From Hellea sp. (lineage in GTDB: Bacteria; Pseudomonadota; Alphaproteobacteria; Caulobacterales; Maricaulaceae): a stretch of DNA of 42,663 nucleotides. The stretch spans positions 1 through 42,663 of the forward strand of contig JAHDEZ010000023.1 of assembly GCA_020628425.1 (NCBI GenBank), read 5' to 3'. Every line of letters starts with the position of its first letter. Positions within the stretch are counted from its first letter, which is position 1. A model generated the notes under the pieces. The model ran no database searches. It worked only from the letters and a program-made list of their open reading frames with translations, and was not told where the DNA came from. A program made the translations under genes and the position numbers. Positions 1 through 6,998 of the stretch are shown here, piece after piece.

Positions 1-53
1 CAGGTGCTAGTGCCCGTATGGGCGTGGAAGTTCGAGTCTTCTCCTGGGCACCA
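1..53 (+). tRNA. tRNA-Leu(CAG), 3' part only
   Basis: The window opens inside a tRNA. The visible part starts with CAG followed by GT and the 3' half of an anticodon stem (6-10). A long variable arm with a cccgtatggg hairpin (about 13-22) follows, as expected of a class II tRNA. Next come the T stem-loop with TTCGAGT at 31-37, the acceptor strand CCTGGGC at 43-49, and an encoded ACCA end at 50-53. The acceptor strand implies a 5' GCCCAGG, which is typical of bacterial tRNA-Leu. Counting back from the anticodon stem puts the anticodon at 1-3, reading CAG (codon CTG). The 5' half lies outside the window. Confidence 0.85.
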
Positions 54-99
54 TTATCTCAAAATATTATTATTTAGGGTCACGGCTTGCCGTGCCATT

Positions 100-120
100 T
101 GTCCCGTCATATGACGGACA
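100..120. repeat. Inverted repeat upstream of the serine hydrolase gene
   Basis: The perfect palindrome CCGTCATATGACGG (104-117) sits inside a longer dyad. TGTC on the left and GACA on the right extend the pairing if one C is bulged. It ends 12 nt before the ATG at 133, so it could be an operator or a leader hairpin. A separate short dyad, CACGGC/GCCGTG at 81-94, lies just upstream. It has no T-run after it, so I do not call it a terminator. Confidence 0.4.
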
Positions 121-132
121 GGGGAGACATAT

Positions 133-1488
133 ATGCGTAAAATTTTTCTCATTCTGGCTTTGGTCGCTGCCATGGTTATCGCGGTCGTTATTGTCAAATT
201 TCAACCGACGGCCCGGGCCGGAGCAGCCTATGCAGCCAAGGCGCTGTGTTCCGGTGTGTTTGTATCGGGCCTGGACCCGGAGCGTGTGGCGGCCGAGGAA
301 TATGAAAGCCTGGATGCGGCATTTGGTTATCTCAGTCGCCGGGTGGATGTGGAAGAACAGCTCGTTGAGACGTCGCTATTGGGATTGGGACAGGCTCGGG
401 CCGAGTTTAACCCGCAAACCGGCTGTACCCTTGTCCACGACGCGGATGTCAGGCCAGCTTCGTCCATTCAGTTCCGACGCCCACCCATTCAGCGACAACT
501 TAATGTTAGGCATGGTGAGGCCTGGCGTTATGATGACGCGCTCGATTTTGCTTTTACCGATGTCGAGGGTAATCTTCCCATCACGACACGGGCTGTAGTT
601 ATCATCAAGGACGGCTCTGTCATCGCCCAGCGCTACGCCGAAGGCATTGGACCGACGACCCCGCTCAAAGGCTGGTCTATGAATAAAACCATTACCGGTT
701 TGGTGATCGGCACTATGGTGGATGCGGGGCAGCTCGATTTGAACGCCCCGGCGCCCATTGAGGCCTGGCAAGGCGAGACTGACCCGCGCAGCGCGATAAC
801 GCTCAAACATCTCATGCATATGTCTTCAGGTCTGGGCTTTGATGAAGACTATGCGGATATGAACAGTGATGTGGTGCAAATGTTGTTTCAAGCCCCGTCC
901 GCATCCGGGATTGCGGTCAAATCAGGTCTGGCCCATGAACCCGGAACCCATTGGTCCTATTCCAGCGGGACCAGTAATATCCTGGCGGCCATTGCCGGTG
1001 ATGTGGCCGAACGGCAAGGACAGTCCATTACCGATTATATGTGGAAAAATTTATTAGGTCCAGCAGGCGTCACGACAGCCTTTCTGGAGACAGATCAGGG
1101 CGGAGATTTTGTCGGATCGTCCTATGGCTATATGGGGGCCCATGACTGGGGTCGGTTAGGGCTTGTGATGTTGCGTGGCGGCGTCGGAGAAAACAGTCAG
1201 CGCATTGTATCGCAGGAATGGATAGATTTTATGGTCATGCCTAACGGGCTGTCCAATGGCGTTTACGGGGGGCAGACCTGGCTCAATGCCGGTGCGGCGA
1301 CCGGGTCTGAATGGAGCTATTCCGGTGTACCGGCGGATATGTATTATTTCTCCGGACATGATGGTCAGTTTGTTGTCATCATCCCATCCGAAAATATGGT
1401 GGTCGTGCGGCTGGGCGAGTCTATCTATCAGAATACGAATAAGCATTTAGGTGAGCTACTACGCAAAATTCTGGAGGTGAAACCATAA
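133..1488 (+). CDS. Exported serine hydrolase, beta-lactamase (class C)/EstB-like fold
   Basis: This 451-residue protein belongs to the serine beta-lactamase-like superfamily (class C beta-lactamases, EstB-type esterases, D-aminopeptidases). The nucleophile motif SxxK is SMNK at residues 182-185. The Y-x-S/N element is the YSSGTSN run beginning at Tyr276, and GHDGQ near the C-terminus takes the place of the KTG/HTG box. The first 22 residues form a hydrophobic signal anchor, so the enzyme should act in the periplasm or on the inner membrane. The ATG at 133 follows a GGGGAGA ribosome site. The roughly 150 residues before SxxK are longer than in typical AmpC enzymes. The true substrate cannot be read from the sequence; esterase or peptidase activity is as likely as beta-lactam hydrolysis. 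The gene appears to be monocistronic. Confidence 0.85.
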   Translation: MRKIFLILALVAAMVIAVVIVKFQPTARAGAAYAAKALCSGVFVSGLDPERVAAEEYESLDAAFGYLSRRVDVEEQLVETSLLGLGQARAEFNPQTGCTLVHDADVRPASSIQFRRPPIQRQLNVRHGEAWRYDDALDFAFTDVEGNLPITTRAVVIIKDGSVIAQRYAEGIGPTTPLKGWSMNKTITGLVIGTMVDAGQLDLNAPAPIEAWQGETDPRSAITLKHLMHMSSGLGFDEDYADMNSDVVQMLFQAPSASGIAVKSGLAHEPGTHWSYSSGTSNILAAIAGDVAERQGQSITDYMWKNLLGPAGVTTAFLETDQGGDFVGSSYGYMGAHDWGRLGLVMLRGGVGENSQRIVSQEWIDFMVMPNGLSNGVYGGQTWLNAGAATGSEWSYSGVPADMYYFSGHDGQFVVIIPSENMVVVRLGESIYQNTNKHLGELLRKILEVKP

Positions 1489-1513
1489 AAAATGGCCTCC
1501 CTAAAGGCGGCCA
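1486..1513 (-). terminator. Intrinsic terminator of the PKD lipoprotein gene
   Basis: The hairpin TGGCC-t-CC / GG-c-GGCCA (1493-1513, loop ctaaa) lies in the 50 bp between two convergent genes. On the minus strand it is followed by a run of U (the A-run at 1486-1492), so it fits termination of the gene ending at 1539. On the plus strand the hairpin is followed by AAAAT rather than a T-run, so it should be weak in that direction. Confidence 0.65.
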
Positions 1514-1538
1514 AAAATGTGTTATATGGGCGTTTCAG

Positions 1539-3851
1539 TTATGGTCCGGGCGGTAGAGCTGAGATATCTACCGGAGCTGTGGAGCTATACCCCAAAGCGC
1601 GAGACGTCAGTTGATACCAAGCTTCGGCCGTATTGTTTGAGTCGCCGCTAATAGTGAAGTAAATAGAGAGCTCGTTTAACGCATATACTTTACCCTGATT
1701 GCGCTCCATGACGTTTAACCGTGTTCGGCGTGAGTCCAGACAGGTACTGACATTCGGGTCGCAATTCGGTGCTCGGGTACCGGGGTAACGGTATTCCGAA
1801 ATGACGATTGTTCCGTCCATGTCCAGTTCCCAGAAAGCGGTGCTTCTTCGCACTTCGGTCTGCTCTAGAATAGTATCCCGGTCATTATCAAACAAAGTGA
1901 TCTGTTCTGCAGTGCCGTCAGATTTTATCTCTGTCCAAATGATCTGGCTCGAATTGACCCCAAAAGGTGACGCGTAGAATCCCTCGGCTTCCATATCGGT
2001 TTGCGGACGGTTAGCCGGATCATCGACGGCAAAGGTGCCATTGTGCAATCCTTCCAGAACACCTTCCCGATAAACGGCGACGGTGGTCAGGTTTTGATGG
2101 ATGAGATTATAGTTGATTTCGAATGTTTCACCCGGATTGAACCGGTCACTGTTAAATGTGACTTGAATGGTTTTGGTATCAATAGCTTCCCAACTGCCAT
2201 TGCTAAACAAGTCTGGCGCAAATTGGCTGGTAACAGTTCCATTCATGTCCGTGCCCACGCGCTCTAAGGTCAGGACATCTGCATTATAGTGGAACTGACG
2301 CGGCCCAAATCCCGTATTTGTGTCGGCACCAAGGTTTGGATTGAAATTGCTGGAAAAATAAGACGTCAATAAAGTCGCTTCAGTGCCGCCGCCAAACAGG
2401 GCTTCGACATCGACATCCTGATATTCCTCGTCTTCTATATAGGTGACCTGAAAAGAGCGCGACGCGTCTTCGTCAGGCAGATCCGAGGCATTGTCAGGAT
2501 AGCTCAATGTGATCACATTTTCGTGGTCATATAAAATACCAGTAGGCATATCGAAAAGCGGAGTCAGAACAACGCGCTCGAGACTGTTGATCTCACGAAC
2601 CTGTTGCCAGATACCATTAATCTGTTTCCAAGGCATTGTCTCCACTTCACGAACGGCGCCGCCGCCACCGCCGGTAATGGTGACCAAGCCGTCAGCATCT
2701 TGAGTCCACTCAACATCGATTTCGCTACCGCCCTCACTGAAAATGCCAGATCCATCAGCCTGAACTGTCAAACGCGAAACAACGACATCTTGCGCCGTCA
2801 TAGTGATCGTCGTCGGGAACTCAGAAAAGGGTGCAACACTCGCCAGGATAATGTTCTCGTCACCCATCATCAAATCCTTAGCCCCATCAAAAGCCGCCGG
2901 GTCCGTAAGCCGTGATGAACTGACATATTGCTGCGCGCCAACGGGGTCGATGGCAAATTCAATTGTATCTGCATAACCATCCGGCAGACCTAAAGTCACT
3001 GAACCGTTATTCTCGGATATGATTTTGACCGCTGTGCCCAGAGATATGGCTTCACTACCATTGACCGTCGCCATAGCTGCGCTCACATCCGCTTCAGTGG
3101 CGACAGCGTCATTGGCTCTATACATAATCCCGTAAAAGGCGGTCGAAAGTGGCGTTAGGTTCACACCTAATTCCTCGCTGGCATCTAATACGCCGTCGCC
3201 ACCGCTGGCATCCATCATAGCCTGCAGGGTCAATGGAATGTTGTGAAAAGCAATTTCTGGATCGTCGGAGCCATCGGACCTCAAAAACATGAGCGACTCG
3301 GCGAAATCTTCATCGGCGAGCACATCAATCACGTAGTTACCGTCGGCATCGGTCGTTACGCTCACGGCATCGGCACCATAGTCGGCGTTGACATCGGACG
3401 GTACTGCTGCGCCGTTCCAGACAAGACCCTGGATTTGAAAGTCGATTTCATTGACGGGGTTAACGGTGATGGTGACAGAGCTAGAGGCCGTCGCGCCCTC
3501 ATTATCTGTGACCATGACCTCAAAGGTCAGTGTTTCCTCGACTTTGGCGACCGGGGCCGTAAAATTGAGTGTTGCCAAAGATGTATCATCCAGTGTGACC
3601 GTTGTTCCACCTGTCTGGCTCCAGGCATAAGTTGAGATACTGCCATCGGTATCCGTTGCATCGGCGGCTATCATGCCGGCCATTTTTTCATCCAGAGATG
3701 TATCGCCGCTTATGGATACGGTTGGGGCCTGATTGACCGGTGGCGGGGGAGGTGTGGTTGTTCCATTTGACCCATCAGAGCAGGCGCCCAAAATGAGTGT
3801 TCCGAGTGTAATAGGGAGAACTTTCGCCCAATTATTTGCATAGAATCGCAT
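1539..3851 (-). CDS. Large PKD/Ig-like domain lipoprotein of unknown function
   Basis: This 770-residue protein has a lipoprotein signal ending in the lipobox LGAC (Cys24). A proline-rich linker (PPPPP) follows. One Ig-like/PKD-type repeat of about 90 residues opens with NQAPTVSISG and includes DTDGSISTYAW. The remaining roughly 600 residues are acidic, beta-rich and cysteine-poor. I do not recognise them; stretches such as DGVLDASEELGVNLTPLST resemble the EF-hand-like and carboxypeptidase-regulatory-like segments of marine bacterial surface lipoproteins. An AGGAGA ribosome site precedes the ATG. The gene ends at the terminator at 1486-1513 and is divergent from the gene at 4026. Two CRP-type sites lie in the shared promoter region. 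It is probably an outer-membrane surface protein; its binding target is unknown. Confidence 0.8.
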   Translation of the reverse strand: MRFYANNWAKVLPITLGTLILGACSDGSNGTTTPPPPPVNQAPTVSISGDTSLDEKMAGMIAADATDTDGSISTYAWSQTGGTTVTLDDTSLATLNFTAPVAKVEETLTFEVMVTDNEGATASSSVTITVNPVNEIDFQIQGLVWNGAAVPSDVNADYGADAVSVTTDADGNYVIDVLADEDFAESLMFLRSDGSDDPEIAFHNIPLTLQAMMDASGGDGVLDASEELGVNLTPLSTAFYGIMYRANDAVATEADVSAAMATVNGSEAISLGTAVKIISENNGSVTLGLPDGYADTIEFAIDPVGAQQYVSSSRLTDPAAFDGAKDLMMGDENIILASVAPFSEFPTTITMTAQDVVVSRLTVQADGSGIFSEGGSEIDVEWTQDADGLVTITGGGGGAVREVETMPWKQINGIWQQVREINSLERVVLTPLFDMPTGILYDHENVITLSYPDNASDLPDEDASRSFQVTYIEDEEYQDVDVEALFGGGTEATLLTSYFSSNFNPNLGADTNTGFGPRQFHYNADVLTLERVGTDMNGTVTSQFAPDLFSNGSWEAIDTKTIQVTFNSDRFNPGETFEINYNLIHQNLTTVAVYREGVLEGLHNGTFAVDDPANRPQTDMEAEGFYASPFGVNSSQIIWTEIKSDGTAEQITLFDNDRDTILEQTEVRRSTAFWELDMDGTIVISEYRYPGTRAPNCDPNVSTCLDSRRTRLNVMERNQGKVYALNELSIYFTISGDSNNTAEAWYQLTSRALGYSSTAPVDISALPPGP

Positions 3852-3909
3852 ATCTAGTCTCCTTGAAAATTCTATTTTTCCAGTAATAGAGACGATGTGA
3901 TTGCCTGTA

Positions 3910-3925
3910 TGTGATGGCTGTCACG
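3910..3925. promoter_or_regulatory. CRP-type operator 1
   Basis: TGTGATGGCTGTCACG matches TGTGA-N6-TCACA, the consensus of CRP-family regulators, at 9 of 10 half-site positions. It lies 58 bp upstream of the lipoprotein start at 3851. A further lone TGTGA half-site sits at 3896-3900. A minus-strand -10-like TAGAAT (3874-3869) without a good -35 lies between this operator and the lipoprotein gene. That arrangement would suit an activator-dependent promoter. Confidence 0.6.
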
Positions 3926-3942
3926 CGTAGGACATGCATTTC

Positions 3943-3958
3943 TGTGACGAAAATCACG
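3943..3958. promoter_or_regulatory. CRP-type operator 2
   Basis: TGTGACGAAAATCACG is a second TGTGA-N6-TCACG dyad, with the same two half-sites as operator 1 and different spacer bases. The two centres are 33 bp apart, about three helical turns, so both sites face the same side of the DNA. It lies 67 bp upstream of the ATG at 4026. Confidence 0.6.
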
Positions 3959-3989
3959 ATTTCAACGAATTTATAACGGATTAACCCTA

Positions 3990-4010
3990 TACCGCTCAAA
4001 ACGGTACAAT
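3990..4010 (+). promoter_or_regulatory. Inverted repeat overlapping a possible -10 box
   Basis: TACCG (3990-3994) and CGGTA (4002-4006) form a dyad with a 7-nt spacer. The -10-like TACAAT (4005-4010) overlaps its right arm, 15 nt before the ATG at 4026. No convincing -35 is present. It could be a repressor site or a leader hairpin. This is weak evidence. Confidence 0.25.
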
Positions 4011-4025
4011 TGGGATATTTGAGAC

Positions 4026-4556
4026 ATGGTGGACGTCACACTTCAAGAGTTTAATCATTGGCAGGCGCGGCCTGTCGCCGATCCGCGCAGGGCGTCTCCG
4101 GCGCAGTTCATGGACGGCATGACAGAAATTTTGGAGGCCCAAGCTCCTATGCAGGCATTGGAGCTCTTTCAAACATACGCCAAAGCGGGTGGGTTGATGA
4201 AAATAACCGCCTCTGTTCGGTCGCGGTTTGAACGCGTGATCAAAGATGCGGCCCGGGCCGGAACGATCATCATCGAAACCGAAAATGACAGTGAGGTTGA
4301 GGACGACACCGACCCACGGTGTTGGATTGTCCGTTTGGAGGGTCAGGAACGGGTCATCATGCGCACGTTGGGCCCGCGCAGCTTTGCCGAAGTTCCACTC
4401 TCGGAACTGGCCGCTTTTGTTCTGGAACTGAGATGCGCCGACGAGTTTATGGGTAAGGAAGAGATCGCCCGTTCTATCCTCTCGCATTATGGCCTGCAAA
4501 AATTGACGGCTTTGGTACAGAGGCGATTGGATCGAGTTTTTTCAGAGTATTTCTAG
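4026..4556 (+). CDS. Uncharacterised 176-residue protein with two similar helical segments
   Basis: I do not recognise this protein with confidence. It is soluble, with no signal or membrane segment. Two segments have a similar layout: residues about 25-80 and about 128-176. Each reads as a helix, then a short run resembling a winged-helix recognition region (SVRSRFERVIKDAARAG; LTALVQRRLDRVF). The pattern is reminiscent of the small domain at the C-terminus of some large helicase-like proteins (DUF3320 type). That resemblance is from memory and weak. An acidic stretch, ENDSEVEDDTD, separates the halves. The ATG at 4026 follows a weak GAGA. The gene is divergent from the PKD lipoprotein, shares the CRP-site region with it, and ends 11 bp from the convergent DoxX-like gene. 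Confidence 0.75.
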   Translation: MVDVTLQEFNHWQARPVADPRRASPAQFMDGMTEILEAQAPMQALELFQTYAKAGGLMKITASVRSRFERVIKDAARAGTIIIETENDSEVEDDTDPRCWIVRLEGQERVIMRTLGPRSFAEVPLSELAAFVLELRCADEFMGKEEIARSILSHYGLQKLTALVQRRLDRVFSEYF

Positions 4557-4567
4557 GCAAAATCGTT

Positions 4568-4960
4568 CTAGGCGAAACGACTTGATTTCCATAGTTTCCA
4601 GCCAACCCACATCAGAAAGAACTGAAGGAAGACTCGAAACACGGCCACGCTATGGGGCGTAATAGCCGGGTTGTCCCGGAACAGATCCCATATGTGCAAA
4701 GGCAGGAAGGCCAGGCATAGCCATGTGAAACCCAGCCCTGCGTATGCTCTCGTTTTCGGCCAGAGAACAGCGAGCCCGATAATCAACTCAGGTATGCCCG
4801 ACAGAATAGCGACCTCATATTTGGGTAGAAAATCAGGTATCAGCGGATAGAAAAATTCCGGGCGGACAAAATGTGCCACGGCCCCTACCAGCATCCAAAT
4901 GGCAATAAGTGTTGTGGCGAAATAAAGAAAAAGCGGGGTCTTGGTTACAGGGCTTTTCAT
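4568..4960 (-). CDS. DoxX-like membrane protein
   Basis: This 130-residue integral membrane protein has four predicted helices: about residues 12-30, 48-66, 72-90 and 103-123. The length and helix pattern fit the DoxX/DoxD-like family. GIPELIIGLAVLWPKTR between helices 2 and 3 resembles the family's GxxEixgglgLl segment. Functions in this family are varied (quinone-linked oxidation, redox stress) and cannot be assigned here. The gene lies downstream of the two MscS genes on the same strand. A strong terminator at 4978-5000 separates it from them, so it may rely on read-through or its own promoter. Confidence 0.75.
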   Translation of the reverse strand: MKSPVTKTPLFLYFATTLIAIWMLVGAVAHFVRPEFFYPLIPDFLPKYEVAILSGIPELIIGLAVLWPKTRAYAGLGFTWLCLAFLPLHIWDLFRDNPAITPHSVAVFRVFLQFFLMWVGWKLWKSSRFA

Positions 4961-4977
4961 AGCCCCCCATAACCCAT

Positions 4978-5000
4978 AAAAAAGGGCCCCGAAAGGCCCT
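4978..5000 (-). terminator. Intrinsic terminator after the MscS pair
   Basis: AGGGCC and GGCCCT form a perfect 6-bp GC-rich stem (4983-4988 and 4995-5000) with loop ccgaaa. On the minus strand six U residues follow (A-run 4978-4983). It lies 27 nt past the stop codon of the gene ending at 5027. Confidence 0.85.
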
Positions 5001-5026
5001 CAAAAAGAATTTGCTATTTCGAGTGA

Positions 5027-5908
5027 CTAGCCATCCAGCTCGATAGAAGTTGGATAAGGAATAGTGATCCCGCCCTTGTCGAAAGCTTCCTTGATGGATT
5101 TCTTCAAGTCGAACATCACGTCCCAATAGTGCTCCGGCTTACACCAGACACGGCTTTGGATGTCGACAGAGCTTTCATTCAGTGTGACAACTTTGGCCCA
5201 TGGCGCGTCCGGCTCGGTTAGAACATTTGGGTGTTTGGCGGCTGTGTCATTGATGATCTTGATGGCTTTATCAATGTCATCATCATAGTGGATACCGTAA
5301 TCCACATCGACACGGCGCAAGCCCAGTGAGGTAAAGTTTGTAATGGTAGAGCCCCAGGCTTCACCATTAGCAATGATAACTTCGCGGTTATCAACGGTGG
5401 CCAGATTGGTCGTGAAAATGTTCATGTCATTGACGACACCTTCTTGACCGGCAACTTCAACGTAATCGCCCATTTTATAAGGACGGAAGAGCATAAGCAT
5501 AACGCCGGCAGCAACATTGGAGAGCGTGCCTTGCAGCGCCAGACCAATAGCCAAAGTGGCGGCACCGAGCATGGCGACCAGAGAGGCGGTTTCAACACCG
5601 ACCTGTGTAATGGCGGCGATGACAACAAAGGCCGTCACGATATAGCGGGCGATGGAACCCAGGAAATTAGCCAGAGTTTCGTCAACGGCTTCTGATTTTC
5701 CAGAAATGTTTTTGACCTTATTGCCAATCCAGCGCGCTACTTTCATACCAATCCACAGGATCAGAACGGCGAGCAGGAATTTGATGGCATAAGGTCCCAC
5801 TGTGTCCGACCACCAACTCAAATCGGTCAGCTTGTCGAATGAAAATCCAAGGCCTTCAGCGGCTTTCTCAGTTGCCTCGGAGGCAGCTGCTACAGTTTCG
5901 TCTTGCAT
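5027..5908 (-). CDS. Small-conductance mechanosensitive channel, MscS family (copy 2)
   Basis: This 293-residue protein has the small MscS architecture: an N-terminal helix, two more membrane helices, then the beta domain. The pore-lining TM3 (about residues 130-165) has the LGAATLAIGLALQGTLSN pattern that closely parallels E. coli MscS. The beta-domain motif VDNREVIIANGEAWGSTITN follows at about 170-190. It should open on osmotic downshock to release small solutes. A CTGGAG ribosome site precedes the ATG. It lies 38 bp downstream of a second MscS gene, which shares its order and C-terminal plan (…PYPTSIELDG against …PYPHEIKIQK). The pair is probably an operon and a tandem duplication. Confidence 0.93.
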   Translation of the reverse strand: MQDETVAAASEATEKAAEGLGFSFDKLTDLSWWSDTVGPYAIKFLLAVLILWIGMKVARWIGNKVKNISGKSEAVDETLANFLGSIARYIVTAFVVIAAITQVGVETASLVAMLGAATLAIGLALQGTLSNVAAGVMLMLFRPYKMGDYVEVAGQEGVVNDMNIFTTNLATVDNREVIIANGEAWGSTITNFTSLGLRRVDVDYGIHYDDDIDKAIKIINDTAAKHPNVLTEPDAPWAKVVTLNESSVDIQSRVWCKPEHYWDVMFDLKKSIKEAFDKGGITIPYPTSIELDG

Positions 5909-5946
5909 AGGTTTACTCCAGAAAAAGAATTAGACAGAATTTTATG

Positions 5947-6810
5947 TTAAGCGTTGCGCATTTTCTTAAGGCGCGCCATGCGGTCACGCGCTTTAGATTT
6001 TTTGACAGATTTTTGTATTTTAATTTCATGCGGATAAGGAATGCCGATTTTGGCTTTGTCGAAAGCAGCCTTGACCGGTTGTGAAATAGAGACCTTCAAA
6101 GCTTTGTAATCCGAAGCTTTGCACCAGGCCCTAAGTTCCAGGTCCACGGAACTTTCATTGAGATTGACGACCTTGGCCCATGGTTCAGGTGTCTCCAAAA
6201 CAAGAGGGTGCGCAGCGGCTGCCGTCGTCAGTGCTTTGATAGCTTTGTCGATATCGGCATCGTAGCTGATACCGAATACCATATCGAGACGGCGTTCACC
6301 CAATGAGGATTTATTTACAATAGAACTCCCCCAGACCTGACTGTTGGAGACTATAATTTCCCGGTTATCCGTCGTGACCAGTCGAGTTGCAGACATGCCG
6401 ACTTCGGTGACTTTACCTGACACACCGGCCACATCCACGTCGTCTCCAATTTTCAATGGTTTGAAGAAAATCAACATGACGCCCGAAGCAACATTGGACA
6501 GGGAGCCTTGGAGGATGAAGCCCATAGCGGCCCCGAGACCGAGAATGACAGCCGACAATGATGTTGTATCAATACCCAGCACAGACAGTGCGCCGATAAT
6601 GGTGACCAAAAGCACTGCAAATTTGACCAGGCTGCCCAGAAAACGCGACAGGGTCGGATCAGAGGCTGGTGATTTGTTAAATGCGTTTTCAGCCGCTTTT
6701 CCGGCCTTGTTCGCAATCTTGCGACCAATCCAGAACACAACCAGTGCGCCCAATACCGGTAAGGCATATTTAGCGATCAAAGGTACAATTTCTGCAACGT
6801 CAAAATTCAT
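5947..6810 (-). CDS. Small-conductance mechanosensitive channel, MscS family (copy 1)
   Basis: This protein is 287 residues long from the ATG at 6810. A start at 6846 is open but would add 12 residues and has no ribosome site, whereas GAGGGGGT lies 5 bases upstream of 6810. TM3 (LGLGAAMGFILQGSLSNVASG) and the beta-domain motif TTDNREIIVSNSQVWGSSIVN mark the MscS family. The C-terminus ends in a basic tail rich in K and R (VKKSKARDRMARLKKMR) that copy 2 lacks. It is the first gene of the MscS pair and diverges from the Tad operon across a 188-bp region. Confidence 0.92.
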   Translation of the reverse strand: MNFDVAEIVPLIAKYALPVLGALVVFWIGRKIANKAGKAAENAFNKSPASDPTLSRFLGSLVKFAVLLVTIIGALSVLGIDTTSLSAVILGLGAAMGFILQGSLSNVASGVMLIFFKPLKIGDDVDVAGVSGKVTEVGMSATRLVTTDNREIIVSNSQVWGSSIVNKSSLGERRLDMVFGISYDADIDKAIKALTTAAAAHPLVLETPEPWAKVVNLNESSVDLELRAWCKASDYKALKVSISQPVKAAFDKAKIGIPYPHEIKIQKSVKKSKARDRMARLKKMRNA

Positions 6811-6877
6811 GAGACACCCCCTCAGGTTTCGCGCGCTCTTTACCAAGTGATTCGGCCGATTTCCAGAGCCTTTTACA

Positions 6878-6899
6878 CAAATTTAACATCATAAATTTG
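6878..6899. repeat. Inverted repeat in the MscS/cpaB divergent region
   Basis: CAAATTT (6878-6884) and AAATTTG (6893-6899) form a perfect 7-bp dyad with an 8-nt spacer. It lies 67 bp from the MscS start and about 100 bp from the cpaB start. The size and symmetry suit a dimeric regulator. No family is recognisable. Confidence 0.4.
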
Positions 6900-6952
6900 C
6901 GGGATTTAAACCCTGTATTTTCACCAAAGATTTGAAGTCTCTGGTTACTACC

Positions 6953-6976
6953 ATCCCAATAAAACCTTTTTGGGAT
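6953..6976 (+). repeat. Inverted repeat just upstream of cpaB
   Basis: ATCCCAA (6953-6959) and TTGGGAT (6970-6976) form a perfect 7-bp stem with a 10-nt loop, ending 22 nt before the cpaB GTG. It could be a leader hairpin or an operator for the Tad operon. It has no clear T-run after it. No good sigma-70 promoter could be placed around it. Confidence 0.4.
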
Positions 6977-6998
6977 AATAATATTAGAGGGGCATGGT

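Noticed and set aside
1-53. tRNA 3' end as an attachment site for an integrated element
   Set aside because: No integrase follows and I saw no direct repeat of the tRNA end in the window.
81-94. CACGGC/GCCGTG hairpin as a terminator for the tRNA-Leu gene
   Set aside because: The stem is followed by CCATTTG rather than a T-run, so intrinsic termination is not supported.
376-819. Open frame on the minus strand (147 codons) inside the serine hydrolase gene
   Set aside because: It is antisense to a gene with clear catalytic motifs, has no ribosome site and resembles no family.
133-1488. Calling the first gene an antibiotic-resistance beta-lactamase
   Set aside because: The SxxK and YSS motifs fit the superfamily, but the third box is GHDGQ instead of KTG, and esterases/peptidases share these motifs.
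6344-6850. Open frame on the plus strand (168 codons) opposite the first MscS gene
   Set aside because: It mirrors the MscS pore region and would end in the Tad promoter region; no support as a gene.
6881-6913. Possible CtrA site (TTAA-N7-TTAA) upstream of cpaB
   Set aside because: TTAA occurs twice here, but no pair has the required 7-nt spacing and the second half-sites do not match.
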